From contig MU385747.1 in the NCBI GenBank assembly GCA_022497155.1, positions 433,558 through 497,557 on the forward strand: a stretch of DNA of 64,000 nucleotides, in the 5' to 3' direction. Under the pieces are notes generated by a model, which worked only from the letters and a program-made list of their open reading frames with translations, was not told the DNA's origin and made no database searches. Below, in pieces: positions 11,871 through 27,356 of this stretch. Source of the DNA: Whalleya microplaca (lineage: Eukaryota; Ascomycota; Sordariomycetes; Xylariales; Xylariaceae). Each line of letters starts with the position of its first letter. The stretch's first letter is position 1. The position numbers and the translations under genes were made by a program.

Positions 11871-14800
11871 CTTGAGTGAATATGTAAAGCGTAGTATAAG
11901 CTCTACGAATGTACTACTTATAATAAATGAAATGAGTTATTTGAATCATGTTGCTATCCTTCATCACGACAAGGTTGGTCTTTAAATAGTCTAGGAAACT
12001 GGTGTCATCCCTGAAGACATCTTTAGCTGTCAGGAACTCAATGAAACCCCGGAAAGCCGCCCCTGGGGCAATATGACGAGGTATCATTGAGAAGGTCAAG
12101 GAAGAATAATATCCTCGAATAAACGTTGTTTCTAAAGATCTAGACGTTGGGAGCCATGCTGTAGGGCTTTGGCATTAGCATACAGCAACCCTACCGAAGT
12201 ATCATTCAACTTCCCTCCTCGCAACTATATCCGTTTACGTAAAGCGCATTCCTTTTCGAGGGAACTGGTGCTCTTGGTTTGACACGATGTAATCGCGGGT
12301 GACTATAGGCCGGAAAGATCTCCGTTGGTGACCCCTGTCTTTCAATACTACTGAAAACACATACATGTATAGAGAAACCCCCCGCTCTAAGTAACACTTT
12401 ATATCGGCCAGGGTTGGGTTTAAGACATGGATTATATAGCACAGTTTACTATAGAAGATCCTTAACTCAATAGTCCCATTACTCACACACCTGAAGTTAA
12501 TACTTTTATCACCAATAATAAGCAAAACAGAATGGTAAATTTTGTAGGGAAAGTCTTAACAGCCAATATATTGCTGCTAAGTTTCAACATATATATTCAT
12601 ATGCACTCCGCATTGGCAACCTTAGATGTAACCCTCCGGAATGTTGCATTGGTGGCGGCTGCAGTAGCCTTAGAATGTGGAAGTCCCTGTCAGGAACAGT
12701 CCTATTCGAAACAAGGTCTTTATTCAATGGAGGACGTTCTGCGGTAGGGTTGCAACCAAGTAGGGTTGAGTGCATATGTGTAGACCATATTTCCTAGCTA
12801 AGTAGAACGCCACATTAGATCTGGATAGGAGGTCAAAGTTCTGGCATCGTGCCTTGTGATTCTGATGCTACCGCTCCGGTCTTCCGTGAGCTGTTCAACC
12901 TACAAAGGCAATTGATGTGTCGATCATGGCCTTCCATGGTTGGGCAGCTGAGCACCACCTTGACGATAGGTTAGGTAATAGTCGGTCCCCTTGAAAGAAT
13001 GATCCACCAATGAGATTCAAACATCTATTACTCAACTAGTCAAGCACAATTCTCAACAGGTGGCTTTATTTATGCTTGTCACCGATGTCCTGATGCTGTG
13101 CTTCGTGAATCCTATCGAGGTAGCATGGCGTTCATCGGCAGGGTAGAGGATATTCCACCAATAGATTTCTGTGCCTCAAAGCTTGTTTGGACATCCGTAT
13201 TGCGGGCTCCTATCCAGGATCCCAGTGACCAGCTACAGCTATGTTATCATACGAGAGCGATTTCGTTGACGAGGGGACTAGATGACGGTTTGAGAGTTTA
13301 CCGACAGCAATCAGTTGCATCTTAGCACCAAAAGAACGTATATCAGGACTTACCGGGAGGGAAGTTCTGTGTGTCCTGGATTTCTGGTCATATTGTTATG
13401 ATAGCCCATCTGAAGGACTTAGACTCATTCTATGCGACATAGGGCTATCTTGAATGTTGGTGCACTGCATCAGTGTTTGGCAATCAGCGTAGTTGAACTG
13501 CTGGGCTGGTATATTGCATGACTGATTGTCGGCATTGAGTGTTTGTGTAAGCCAATTCCCGCATCTGTGGTTGCTAAAATCCCGAGTGCATCAAATTTGG
13601 TACCCGATACTTGAATAGAGAGTAGATGACAAGACTAATAATATATGTTTTCTAGAGTACAGTGAGCCTTCTGATCCATCTCAACAGTTCTAGAGAGATA
13701 TAACAGCGAAATTTAAATGATCCTTTAAGCTATGTATCACTAGCATGTTATATCTCAACTGATATATTCATATATAATTCTGTCATAAATTGCCGAAGTG
13801 CTTTATGAAGCGAATGCACGAGGTAGTAAAACACCGTATTTTCTATACAAATAATCGAACTAGAAAGTTGTTCTTTAGCCATCCATTACGTGTATCAAAC
13901 AATACACAGTGAATGGAGAATGACTAAATCCTGATATGATGTGGATGAAGATCGAGTGAATGGCAGATGATAGCGATATGAATGGCAGCGTAAAATTTTG
14001 TTTCCCCGGTGCATATTAATCAAATCACCCAATGCAATCACCCAAAACAACCACTTAAAATTTCTATCTAAAACAGACGCTCAATCCAACCACTATTATT
14101 ATTCTTGATTGATCTGTTCCTTCACATACATCAGTACACTCATCGACCAACAAACCATGGCTTCACAAACCGAAGACAACAAAACTATACTACATGTAGT
14201 TCCCGAATATTCACTGCAACTATGAAGAAAATTCGCGAACTCTACAATTCCGGTAAACTATTCTGCTGGAAAGACTCTTTCATGACCTGGAGACTCATGT
14301 TGATAACCTCAAACTCCCCGAGTCCCAACAAATCATTAGTTGGCCGACAGTTGATGGAGACATTTCAAGGCCTATTCAGGAGCGGGTAGAACTTCACATG
14401 GATTCATCGATGTCGATGATGAGTCTCTAATCATTTCTTTCTACCCAGATGCTCCAGTCAGACCGATCATCATCTCTACCGGGTGTGCCCAAGGCTCTCT
14501 TATACGGTGCTCCATTACGGAGCACCATACTCTAGAAGAGCGTAACCCTGGTCTAACTAAGCCCTTCAGACCTCAAGAGGCAATGTAGGTTGATCCCCCC
14601 GCCCCCCATTTTTCCAAGGGCTCATGGCTAACATGATGACTGTAGACTGCGGGGCCCCGATCGCGAAGACAGCCGCATAAGATCGACGCATAACGATTAC
14701 CGGACAACGCTGCCAGGAGAGATCCGCGATTTACGGATTCCGAACGGCCTACGCGGCGGGAGTCCTCGTGCTTTCTCTTAAGAGTTATGAGAAAAGATAC

Positions 14801-15709
14801 AGACGAGGATGCAGATGAAGAAGTGACATCCATGTCTCTGTCTCGCACTGTAGTGCCTGCAACTCTTTCCGATATTATAACCGTTTCCAATGCGCGTATT
14901 GCGGCTTAACCCGAGATGTACAACCGCCGCCGATGGTCCCTTTACAGTACCACCTAGAGGACGACACATTCAAGGTCCCTAGCTCTAGGTACCGATGGAC
15001 AGCTTCCGCCATAAGGGTGTGCCCTCGGAGGCGAGTGGGTGTGTTGACATCACTCCGCCCAAGAGGGCAAAAACTATTGGATCTACCGATTCGGCCTCCT
15101 TGAAGGAAACGAAATAATTACCCCGCGCCCAAAGCCCATACAGGGATGGGGTGGACGAGAGGTATAACGAGCTGCAGAAGCTGAAACACAACGGATCGGT
15201 GGATCTAGCGAGGAAAGCTATTGGGAAACACACGTCGCAATATCTAACGAGCTGCAGAAGCTCAAGAACGACGGCTCGGTGGAGCTCGAGAAGGTTAATT
15301 TTCACGAGCTAGCAAGAGGTACCTAGGTAGTTACTTGAATCAATCAGACTGTGAAGGAAACTGCAAGGCAATAGCTCATGTGTCCCTTCCTCTCTCTACA
15401 TCCTTGCCTAAGGTAGGTACTTAAGTAGGTAGCCAGATTTTACCCTTAGACCTCTTCTCCATTCTCCATCCACCATCAACCGCATTGCCCTCTTTAAACA
15501 TAGTTCGTGAATCAAGGCACCCACCAACCCTTTGTCTGCCCTCCCAACTCAAAAGGGTTCTTGTTAGAGTACCGTGACAGAATACCATTCTTTAATCGAG
15601 TACTTGCAATACCTTCAGTTACCCACACTCAAATACAGTTGGTAGACTTTAAGTACTCTAGTCTGCATCACTCAAGCAAGGAATTCCAGGTTGAGAGGCA
15701 GGCGATACA
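11871..15709. other. 3.8-kb gene-poor region with decayed coding traces
   Basis: No complete gene can be supported. A well-placed start (accATGG at 14158) opens only 22 codons before a stop. Between about 14740 and 15300 short protein-like stretches appear in several plus-strand frames (for example EVTSMSLSRTVVPATLSDII and EASGCVDITPPKRAKTIGS), interrupted by stops and frame changes, as in a decayed gene. A duplicated segment lies at 15163-15292. Many TAGGTAC/CTAGG-like tetranucleotide runs occur near 15315-15435. Confidence 0.45.
15163..15292 (+). repeat. Diverged direct repeat encoding an NELQKLK-type motif
   Basis: Two copies of about 50 bp, starting near 15163 and 15241, share the core AACGAGCTGCAGAAGCT. 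They read YNELQKLKHNGSVDLA and SNELQKLKNDGSVELE in their respective frames. The cores are 80 bp apart, so the second copy is out of frame with the first. This fits a decayed coding sequence with internal repeats. Confidence 0.6.
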
Positions 15710-16406
15710 ATGCATCGTCCGCTCCTCCTTCTCGCCTGCTCGGCCTTTGCTGCAGCCACAACTTATTCCCTCACTGTGTTTGCTCCAGGCACCACCATCG
15801 ACGGCGCAGAGCTGAATGCTGCTGGCCAGGCCTTTTACACGGGAACTTCTGGCCCCGCCACTTTTTGTCCGAATGATGAGAGCCATTGTCCTCAAGTCCA
15901 AGGTACTCTAGTCTATGAGGACTTGACTGGCATGGCAGTAAGTCCTTGTTAGCTGGCATCATAGCCTTACTTCATCTTGTCTCCAGTACTCCCTTGCTTG
16001 TACACATCCATAGCTCTCTCACTTTATCCCCTCATTGACACGTATACTGTAGGTCCAAGTCCCGGGCGGCCAGTCCATCTATGTCGCCCCTCATGGTCAA
16101 GTCCAATACACAGAGGCCGCCTCAACTTACCTTCCTAACGGCGCCCTCGTTGGTGGTTGGTTCAACAAAACGGTGATGTCCGATTGCGCGCCTGAGGTAG
16201 ACGTTCTCGACTTCCTCTCTACCGACGGATCCAATGCTGGGGGTGTCAAGCTCTGCCCTGACATTGCCGACTGGATGGCGGGCACTGGTGCCAGCTATAC
16301 CCTGTACGCTGGCACTGCGGAGTTTAATGCTGCAAACTGTATTGATGCCGTGGGGTTGACTTTGAAGGGAAATGCTGCTGAGGTGGGATGCTGGCAGTAC
16401 CTCTGA
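15710..16406 (+). CDS. Secreted cell-wall protein of the PhiA / IgE-binding type
   Basis: Two exons: 15710-15937 and 16053-16406, giving 193 aa; phase closes. A signal peptide (PLLLLACSAFAAATT) precedes a mature domain with the order known from Aspergillus PhiA and IgE-binding proteins: YSLTVFAPGTTIDGAELNAAGQAFYTG, a CPN...CPQ cysteine pair, VPGGQSIYVAPHGQVQYTEA, and a C-terminal Cys-containing end (VGCWQYL). Family members are small secreted, wall-associated proteins, some linked to conidiophore development or allergenicity; molecular function is unresolved. The assignment rests on pattern memory, not a search. Confidence 0.8.
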
Positions 16407-17272
16407 ATCAATGGGTCTGGGCTCATTTCGCAGACGCCACTTGCTTGGAGGCAGAAAAAAAAACCCGGGCACTATTCATCTACCCGACATTCTGGACGCA
16501 GGCGAGACTGCGATATTTTGACGAGTTCCCAGGAGACATTCTATGTATTTGCAAATGACGCGATTGATACGGTACTGTGCTAACGGGATATCTGAAATGG
16601 GACTTGTGGGAACGGTCCATGAATGGCTATTGAAGACTCTATGGGGGATATGTGGCGTCAGATACCATAAGCTTAAACGAGCCACTGACTAATTATCGAT
16701 GAATACATAACTTTTAATGCAACGTCTTGATTCGAGACCCCAATGCTTTGTATTCATTGTCAGACTTCTGTGACAACCACTATATTGATAGGTACAGGTC
16801 AACGACGTCGGAGATTCCCGAACTCATCACATCACTCGGCCCTACAGTGATCATATATTCCTTTCTTTGAACAGATTGAAACACTCCCTATCATGTTCTA
16901 CTGTTAGAGTGCCATGTCTTTAACACGCATACGAACACTGTAATTATCAGCTCCAGCAGATCCGGTGCTAATAACTCAAACCTTTGAAACCTTAGATTAA
17001 GGAAGACTTCCTTGAGTGCTGCGGGGTACTTGCATATGATATCCCTGGTTTGCCTTCCTCTCTGGTGCCGAGTCTGGTGAACATAAGTATATTGTGTGTA
17101 AATATGGTTGCTGTCTTCCGAATTGCTGTATGTGACGTGTGTATGGAGATAGGTTGGACGCACACCCGGAATAAGTACAGTATGTGTAGTCCAGAAGCTA
17201 TGAGCCATATTAGACGTGCTGATGTTGGTCTGGTGTATGTTGGTCTGGTGTATATAGCTATCGAAACGTACT
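16407..17272. other. Intergenic, no supported gene
   Basis: 3' flank of the secreted-protein gene. No gene-like open frame. A 15-bp direct repeat (TTGGTCTGGTGTATG, then TTGGTCTGGTGTATA) lies near 17225-17255. Confidence 0.5.
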
Positions 17273-17643
17273 ATGTTATACCTGAGCGAATATAAGGCGC
17301 CGCACAAGTTTACTGTTAAACATTTCTGTGCCGGCCTTCGTCCCATGAACATATTTGACGACGTTGTTAACCGGAAGACGATCCTTACTGCTACTGCCGA
17401 GCCGGAGGACCGATTTCAGTATCATGCGGACAAGCTGACTGCCGCTGCCATAAGCCAGACATATAAGTACCCCTATATTATAAAGGCCGAAAAAGGGCGA
17501 CGAACCTAAAGATCTATCGAGCCGGCGGGAGGCGAAGCAATCCCGCAAACGACGAAGGCTTAATAAGAACACCGCCGAACCAGTTAGCCAGAGCAAAGAG
17601 TCGTCACCGGAAAGGCCGCACAAACCTTCCGCAGCTTCAGTCT
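17273..17643 (+). pseudogene. Fragment of a multicopy fungal protein-kinase-like family
   Basis: An open frame at 17273-17509 reads YLSEYKAPHKFTVKHFCAGL, then NIFDDVVNRKTI and FQYHADKLTAAAISQTYKY. This is the conserved segment of a large mould family that normally continues into a kinase-like domain. The continuation is lost. Another frame then gives a basic Ser-rich stretch (KDLSSRREAKQSRKRRRLNK) ending at 17641-17643. No start, no kinase motifs and a frame change mark it as a relic. Family recognition is from memory. Confidence 0.5.
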
Positions 17644-19157
17644 GACTCTCTGCCTCGGATGCCTCTCCTCTTGCCGCCGTTCATCCTTCCAACCCCTCCA
17701 CTGAATCGCCAGTTATACACAGCTGTATGCCAATACCTAGCTTTTAGACCGCAGAGGTACAGAGATAGCATCACTATGCTTGGGCACGAGTGAAGTACAA
17801 AGCTCGACGGTTGGTCGAGAAGACGGCCAGGTTTGGATTGATTCCAAGGAATCAAAAAGTTGAATGCCCCTAGGGGGGGCCTCTTGTGGCTTTCCCGGTG
17901 TGGTGTCGGGTGTAATGTCGCCCTCCTCCTGGTGCTATTGGTGGTATGCGCATCGCGGTGGCGGCGCAGACTCTATCGCTGATAGCGAGGATGTCGTGCC
18001 TAATGAGCGTCGCACGCCGTTCGACGATCCAAGCTCGCTACTCCGGTACAATCGATCCTGTATGTACGTCCGAGATGCTTCAGCCACGACAACCGACGCG
18101 CAGAGGGATCGAGTTCCTTGTCCGTCGAGTGGGAAGGCAGGAACGGCAATGGGAACCCTAGCCCCTGCGTATGCGCAGCTGGGATGCGAGAAACTTGTCG
18201 CGTAAATCCAGACTGTGTTGAGATATGCAACAAGCCTGGGCGCAGCAGGGGTGGATCTCTGGGATGGAACTGGAGCTACGGGACCCGTGTCCCTTATGCT
18301 CACAGTAGCCAGGGCAGGTGACCAGGGGTTATCTGGTCCGTGTTCCATCTCCCATGCTGCCCTCACTGGCGTGTGGTGGTTGGTGAATGTGGCTAGAGAA
18401 AGACATCTGGTGATAGGCGATGGTGGTCTGCCTCTTCGCATTACTGCGGTATGGTGGTGGTGAGCGTAGCTTGCTCGTCTATAAGCTGCTACATAGCTCG
18501 TGGTGCTACGGCCTTGGGGGGACCATGATTACTACCGCATGTTGTACCAGGACAACCTGATGTAATGGCAAGGCAAGGTAGGGCTCATGTTGAATTTGTC
18601 GTGGCTCCTTGGTCGTCTCTGGCCGGACACATTCTGGTGTGACGGCTTTGCTGAGGTAGGTAGAAGTGGTAAGAAATGTAGGTTCGAGCGTCTTGAATCG
18701 ACGACATGACATAAGAAAAGTTGATTTGATTTCTGGGTGTATATATATATAGTATGTGCTCCTGTGGAGGAACAAAGTCCTCATAGACTTGATGTTCTCA
18801 TGGTAGTACCATGGTGTAGTTGATAGCCATGTGGAAAGTGTTGAAAATTTGGGAAGATATCTCTGTTTATATAGACAAAATTTCCGGAGTTTTAGGTCCG
18901 CTAGGTCTCCAAGTTGGTGACAGGCATAATCAAGCGTAGGCCTCCGAAGGCTGATAGGAATGACCTCACCACGACTCAATACTTTGAAGTCTGTTTGTAA
19001 TAATCTATATCAAGTAGACTCCACGCAGGAATCTCACGCATTGGTGCCTGACGGTCAACGCTGTTTTCGCGTATGTCTCGGTGAGCAAACGGACAAAGTC
19101 TCGGAAAACTACCTAGCTGACCCAAACTGCCTAGTCTAGCTGCCCGTAAAACGACAT
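17644..19157. other. Intergenic, no supported gene
   Basis: A GC-richer patch (about 17860-18460) is open on both strands without a recognisable product and may be further relic of the adjacent fragment. The rest is AT-rich flank of the beta-galactosidase 3' end. Confidence 0.45.
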
Positions 19158-22548
<3,391 letters not shown>

Positions 22549-24179
22549 GCTAGGGGTAGCTGACGAGCCATCTAACAGACCAAAAGCGTCGAACGATCTA
22601 ATGACCAGGAGGCTAGTGTCAAAGATATTGCGTGGTCATTAGCCCATCCACCATTAAACGAGACGAATACAGGTATGGCTATCCAGACGATGTCCAACTA
22701 TATTGAATGAAGAGCTGCTTAGATCTATAGAAAGACTCAAGATACTATAGTTAGTATAAAGTTGTCATGGTATGTTAGGAGTCGGGCGTGTATGCATGTG
22801 TTGGCCAGTGACGAAAGTGTGGAGGAATGCAGCTGAGCTGTTGAAGTTGTGGCTGGCCTTGGAGAACCTGTGCGGAGATTGCATGTACACACGTACAAAA
22901 TGCTCAGATATCCTAGAGATCCAAGCGCAACCCCAGCCTTCGCAGCATTGGTGGATGAGACCAAGCCCTTTTCGCTCTAGTGGCTGGTGCTAGTCAGCTG
23001 GCCCCTTTTTAGCTTGTGGGGTACCTGGCTTACCTGGGAATAATCCTGAGGAGACCATCACCAGATTCTCCTCAACTTCGAATTCTTGGAATTGTTCCAC
23101 CAACCGTCGAAATACGAACCAGCCGTTAGCCTAACAATCTGGAGACCATATGGGAAGCATGTGGCCTTTATCGTTAGGATCAGGCTTGGACAGCGCACAT
23201 TGTGATTTTTCAACTTCCCTAAATATGATGGGGAGAGTATGAGCTTAGCTCATACGACAGTGGATACCCTATGAAGGATCGAAAATTCTAGCCTGGAATT
23301 GTCATGTGCCCCAACAGCAAGGGATCGATGCTATCAAGATATTCTTCCATGTCGATAGGTGGTCCAGATCGCAAGAGACCCAGCGCAGATCTGGGGGACT
23401 TGATCAAGCAACTGCATGCGCACTCTTGAGTCTTATTATTATTCACCATTGAGATGGCTTCCCATGCCTCGATTTAGTCTAGGTACAATAATTTCGTTAG
23501 CGCATGAGGACGAGCAGGTTCAAACAGCCTTTCATTTAACAATGCCACTTATCGTTCTAGCTACGAATTCGACTACTTTCAGTCTACTTTCGACGTTATC
23601 CTGCTCGGACGATTCAAGTGCACTCAAGTGTGATGGCTAGGTGTAGGAGGTAGGAGCTGGAGTTGACATCTAAAGTCCTAGGGGGTTCATCAGGTTACGA
23701 CAACACTATGCCTTAACGAAAGATGTTCTCCTCAACCTTTCGTATACCCTCTTCTCTCTCTCTAACCAGAACATGCGTGCCAAGGGCATTCGTATAACCC
23801 GAGGATGTCTACTCCGTAGCCTGTTCCCCAAAAGCCGATGCTCCCCCACACTCCGCATTAGGCGCCTTGCCCCGAAGTCTCATTCCTTTACCACGTTTTA
23901 TTATCCTCGATGTGGGGTAGTAGCGCGATGGCGCGCGGAGAGAATCAGGAGATCTGGTTGGTCTAGCTCGCGAACCCTTCCTATACAGCCTATTCTCTCT
24001 CCATGTCAATACGCTAAAGTCTTAAGTAGTCGGTCCGCAGCGGACCGAAGGCAATATATATTTAATAGATGTGTCCCCCGTTAGAGTGTCGATGCTTGGC
24101 ATGCCCTGGGTCATTATAAGCAGCTCGCCTTACCGTTTTTATCGTGTGCTGGCTTGTTGCTTTGCCAGTAGCAGTCAAC
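22549..24179. promoter_or_regulatory. Bidirectional promoter region of the beta-galactosidase/permease pair
   Basis: 1.63 kb separating two divergent starts, with no supported gene inside. It contains a perfect CGG-N11-CCG palindrome (24031-24047) and several SYGGRG-type matches to the CreA carbon-repression consensus (CTGGGG near 23391, CTGGAG near 23654, GTGGGG near 23912). Such short matches occur often by chance. Shared control of the two genes is inference from architecture. Confidence 0.6.
24031..24047. promoter_or_regulatory. Perfect CGG-N11-CCG palindrome, candidate Zn2Cys6 regulator site
   Basis: CGGTCCGCAGCGGACCG is a 17-bp inverted repeat with 7-bp arms. Its end triplets and spacing equal the Gal4/Lac9 consensus CGG-N11-CCG. 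It lies 132 bp upstream of the permease ATG. The trans-factor is unknown; many Zn2Cys6 proteins bind CGG triplets. Confidence 0.5.
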
Positions 24180-25949
24180 ATGGCGTCAAATACGGAAACC
24201 AACCTCAAGCCTGAGGTTTCACTTGTCTCTGAGAAGACGCAAGGCGATGTTCGCCAGGTCAATGCCGCCTCGGTGGCCTTAGCGGCTGCCGTCGCCGAGC
24301 AGAAACCGAAACTTCTGTCCCGAAATATGATAAAGCTATATATGATCATGAGCATAGGATATCTCGTTTCGACCCTGAACGGCTTCGATAGCTCGCTTAT
24401 GGGATCTGTCAATGCCATGATACCATACCAAGAAACATTCGGACTGAGCGGTGCTGGCTCGACAACCGGCATCATCTTCATCATCTATAACTTGGGTCAG
24501 ATCGCAAGTTTCCCTTGTAAGCTCATAATTGCCAGCGAACTGTTAGATCAACCCTAATCTCACTAGTCTGTGGCTTAATTGCCGACGGTTGGGGTCGACG
24601 TTGGTGTATTTTTATCGGCTGTATCATAGTGCTTGCTGGGACTGCTATTCAGACTCCCGCAAACTCTACAGGCCAGTTTATTGCCGGTCGATTCGTCCTT
24701 GGTTTTGGGTCGTCTATCGCCTCGGCCGCTGCTCCGGCTTACACAGTCGAGTTAGCTCACCCTGCGTACCGAGGGACTATGGCTGGAATGTAAGATTTGC
24801 TCGTGAAGATTATGGTAGCGTGCTGATCGAAGACTAGGTATAACAACTTTTGGTGGGTTGGAAATATTCTCGCGGGCTGGACTACTTATGGAACGAACCT
24901 GTACGATTTCTTTATTCAAGTTCTGTCGGCCTTTACTAACAAAGCCAAGGAACCTCAAGGACTCATGGGCTTGGCGAGTCCCAACCGTAGTTCAGGCCGG
25001 AATGCCAGCCGTGGTAATGTGTTTGATCATGTTCTTCCCGGAATCGCCCAGATGGTTGATCCATCATGACCGAGCTGAGGAAGCCCTCGCCATCTTCGCC
25101 AGATACCACGGTGACGGTGACCCGAATTCCCCTCTAGTCCAATTACAGTACCGAGAAATCGTCGAGGAGTATGAACAGTTCCATGACCCGAACCCTTGGT
25201 GGGACTTCCGCGAGTTGGTTAAGACACGAGCTGCCCGCTATAGGCTTGCGATGGTGATCGGAATGTCATTCTTTGGCCAGTGGTCAGGCAATAACGTAAC
25301 TTCTTATTTTATGCCCTCGATGATCGCGTCCGCTGGTATCCATAACACGAATACTCAACTACTAATCAACGCCATTAACCCGATTTTCTCGATGATGGCA
25401 GCTATTTACGGTGCAACTCTCCTCGATAAGCTCGGTCGCCGTGTCATGATGCTGGCTGGTCTGACCGGTTCGCTCCTATGTTACTGCATGTTGACGGCCT
25501 TCACCGCTGAAACCGGCAATAATCCCAACCTGGCCTACGGAACCATTGTTTCGATTTACCTCTTTGGCATCTGCTTCGCCTGGGGCTTCACACCCCTGCA
25601 GACCCTGTACGCGGTTGAATGTCTTGAGAACCGGACTCGAGCAAAGGGGTCTGGTGTCAACTACTTGTTCCTCAACATCGCCATGGTCGTCAACACGTAT
25701 GGCATCAGCGTCGGCATGGAGGCCATCGGGTGGAAGCTATACTTAGTTTATATCGGCTGGATCGTAGTCGAGATAGTTGTTATCTATTTCTTCTTCGTTG
25801 AGACGGCCGGTAAGACCCTGGAGGAACTAGGCGAGATCTTTGAGGCGAAGAATCCTAGGAAGGCGAGCACCATGAAAGTCAGGATGGACATTGATTCAAG
25901 CGGGCGTGTTGTTGGTATCGATGATACGGAAAAAAAGTCCTCTGCGTAA
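24180..25949 (+). CDS. MFS sugar transporter, lactose permease type (LAC12/LacpA-like)
   Basis: Four exons: 24180-24516, 24567-24789, 24838-24900 and 24950-25949, giving 540 aa with all phases closing. Sugar-porter landmarks are in order: first TM ending GFDSSLMGSVNAM, the loop 2/3 signature GLIADGWGRRW, GRFVLGFGSS, PAYTVELAHPAYRG, the central PESPRWL, the loop 8/9 DKLGRRVMM, and the C-terminal PETxG-like FVETAGKTLEELGEIFEA. About 12 TM segments are expected in the plasma membrane as a proton symporter. NNFWWVGNILAGWTTYGTNLN resembles lactose and cellobiose permeases. Beta-galactoside uptake is supported mainly by the divergent GH2 beta-galactosidase neighbour. An in-frame Met 12 codons upstream (24144) is the alternative start. 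Confidence 0.92.
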
Positions 25950-26592
25950 GATTAGCCGAAGAGCATGTCTTTTGACCGCTTCTTGGGTAGTTAGATGAAG
26001 CCACTCGGTGTGCAAGCAATTGCTCGTTACCTACCATGTATTTGACGAGTTATGGTTTCGTGATGACTATTCCCTATCGATTCGAATCGTTAATCAATTA
26101 AGCGAATTGAATTCATACACTATCCAGACTATTGGAGACCTATAGGGTTCCTAAGCGTTGGTAGAGTATCGTAAGTATATAACTCAACCCCCACGCGTGT
26201 AAACCGAGATTCCTAATCGTACCGATAATTACATTAAATCATATTGAATTCGTGCACGCACACACACACCTCTGTGATAATTCATCTAGGTGATTGTGTA
26301 ACTCTCCGTAGTTAGATTACATGAGCCGTCAGCGATGGAACCTCAAGATGCACATCCACCTGTATCAGAAACTTAGCAATCGGACCGAGGAATATTATTA
26401 ATTCATAGTAGACATTGCTTTCGAACTTCAAGTATTTCATAAGGCCGAATGAGCGTGTTTGAAGATGTCGAGAAAACAATTCCTCTCCAATAGATTAAAC
26501 CACCGTCAAAGCCGCAAGCGAACAGTCCCCATACTCGTAAACACCATCCCCATCCACCTCCTTTCCCCCCAACATCTTTCCTCCAGCCCACC
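25950..26592. other. Intergenic, convergent 3' ends
   Basis: No supported gene. A short CACACACACAC tract lies near 26258-26270. The stretch is the 3' flank of both neighbouring genes. Confidence 0.5.
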
Positions 26593-27356
26593 CTACGCAT
26601 ACGTAATCCTCAAAAACCCCGTAGTATCCCGGTCTCCCAACTCCCACTTCCCGAACCCCAGATCCGTGGCCATGAGCCGCAGGAGATAATACTCGCCGGC
26701 GACGCCGGCCCAGTTATCCACGAAGCCGAAGGTGGTGACGCCGCGCGCGCCCAGGTACACGCCGGGCACCTGCTTGCCGTCGACGAAGTGCCAGTACGGC
26801 TCGACCTGGATGCTCGGGTACGCGTCCTCCCCCGGGAACGCGAACCCCAGCCCGCCCTCCAGGTTCGGATCGCCGGAGACGACGACGTCGACCCACTGCG
26901 CCTCCGCGGTCGCGTTCGCGTTCGCGTTCGGGTCTGTTAGTGTCACGAGCGCTTGCAGTGTGCTGTTCGCGCAGCGCATGGTGAGGTTCGTCGTTGCGCC
27001 GGCGGGGGCCGTGACCTAGTTTTAGGTGCGTGAGTACGCAATGCCGTGAAAAACGGTGGTGGAAAGGGGGACATTTCTGTTATGAAGGCGTAGTGTCTAC
27101 GTTACGTGTGTGCACTTACATATCCCCATGGGTGGCCGTGCTCTACGTAGTACTGCGCATTGACAGCGATTCCATCCTCTTCTCCGCCGGTCGAATCCGC
27201 CACAACTATAAAGGGGCCTGCGATGGTGCCATCGTAGCCGGGGTAGGCCGTGCAAACAGGTCCGACGGGAATTGCCTCCACATCCGGAGCCGGAGTAGCT
27301 AGAGATACAAATGAAAGAACCAACGCCGTTAATACTGTTGGTCTTGATTGTTTCAT
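26593..27356 (-). CDS. Secreted protein, unknown family
   Basis: Two exons: 27356-27120 and 27015-26593, giving 219 aa; phase closes. The start at 27356 is chosen because it opens a good signal peptide (PTVLTALVLSFVSLATPAPD); an upstream in-frame Met would bury it. The mature part holds two Cys (GPVCTAY and MRCANST), a short NANANAT tract from a GCGTTC hexamer repeat (around 26916-26936), and a Trp/Tyr/Gly-rich C-terminal half (EPYWHFVDGKQVPGVYLGARG). No catalytic motif recognised. The second exon is markedly GC-rich compared with its surroundings. Confidence 0.78.

Noticed and set aside
16891..17352. 153-codon minus-strand frame rich in His, Thr and Tyr
   Set aside because: Low-complexity translation of a short direct repeat; overlaps the kinase-like relic on the other strand.
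17935..18463. Overlapping frames up to 168 codons on both strands
   Set aside because: GC-rich patch open in many frames, no motif, no splice structure, no start context.
23773..24084. 103-codon frame in the shared lac promoter
   Set aside because: Arg/Ser-rich, overlaps the regulatory palindrome, no recognisable product.
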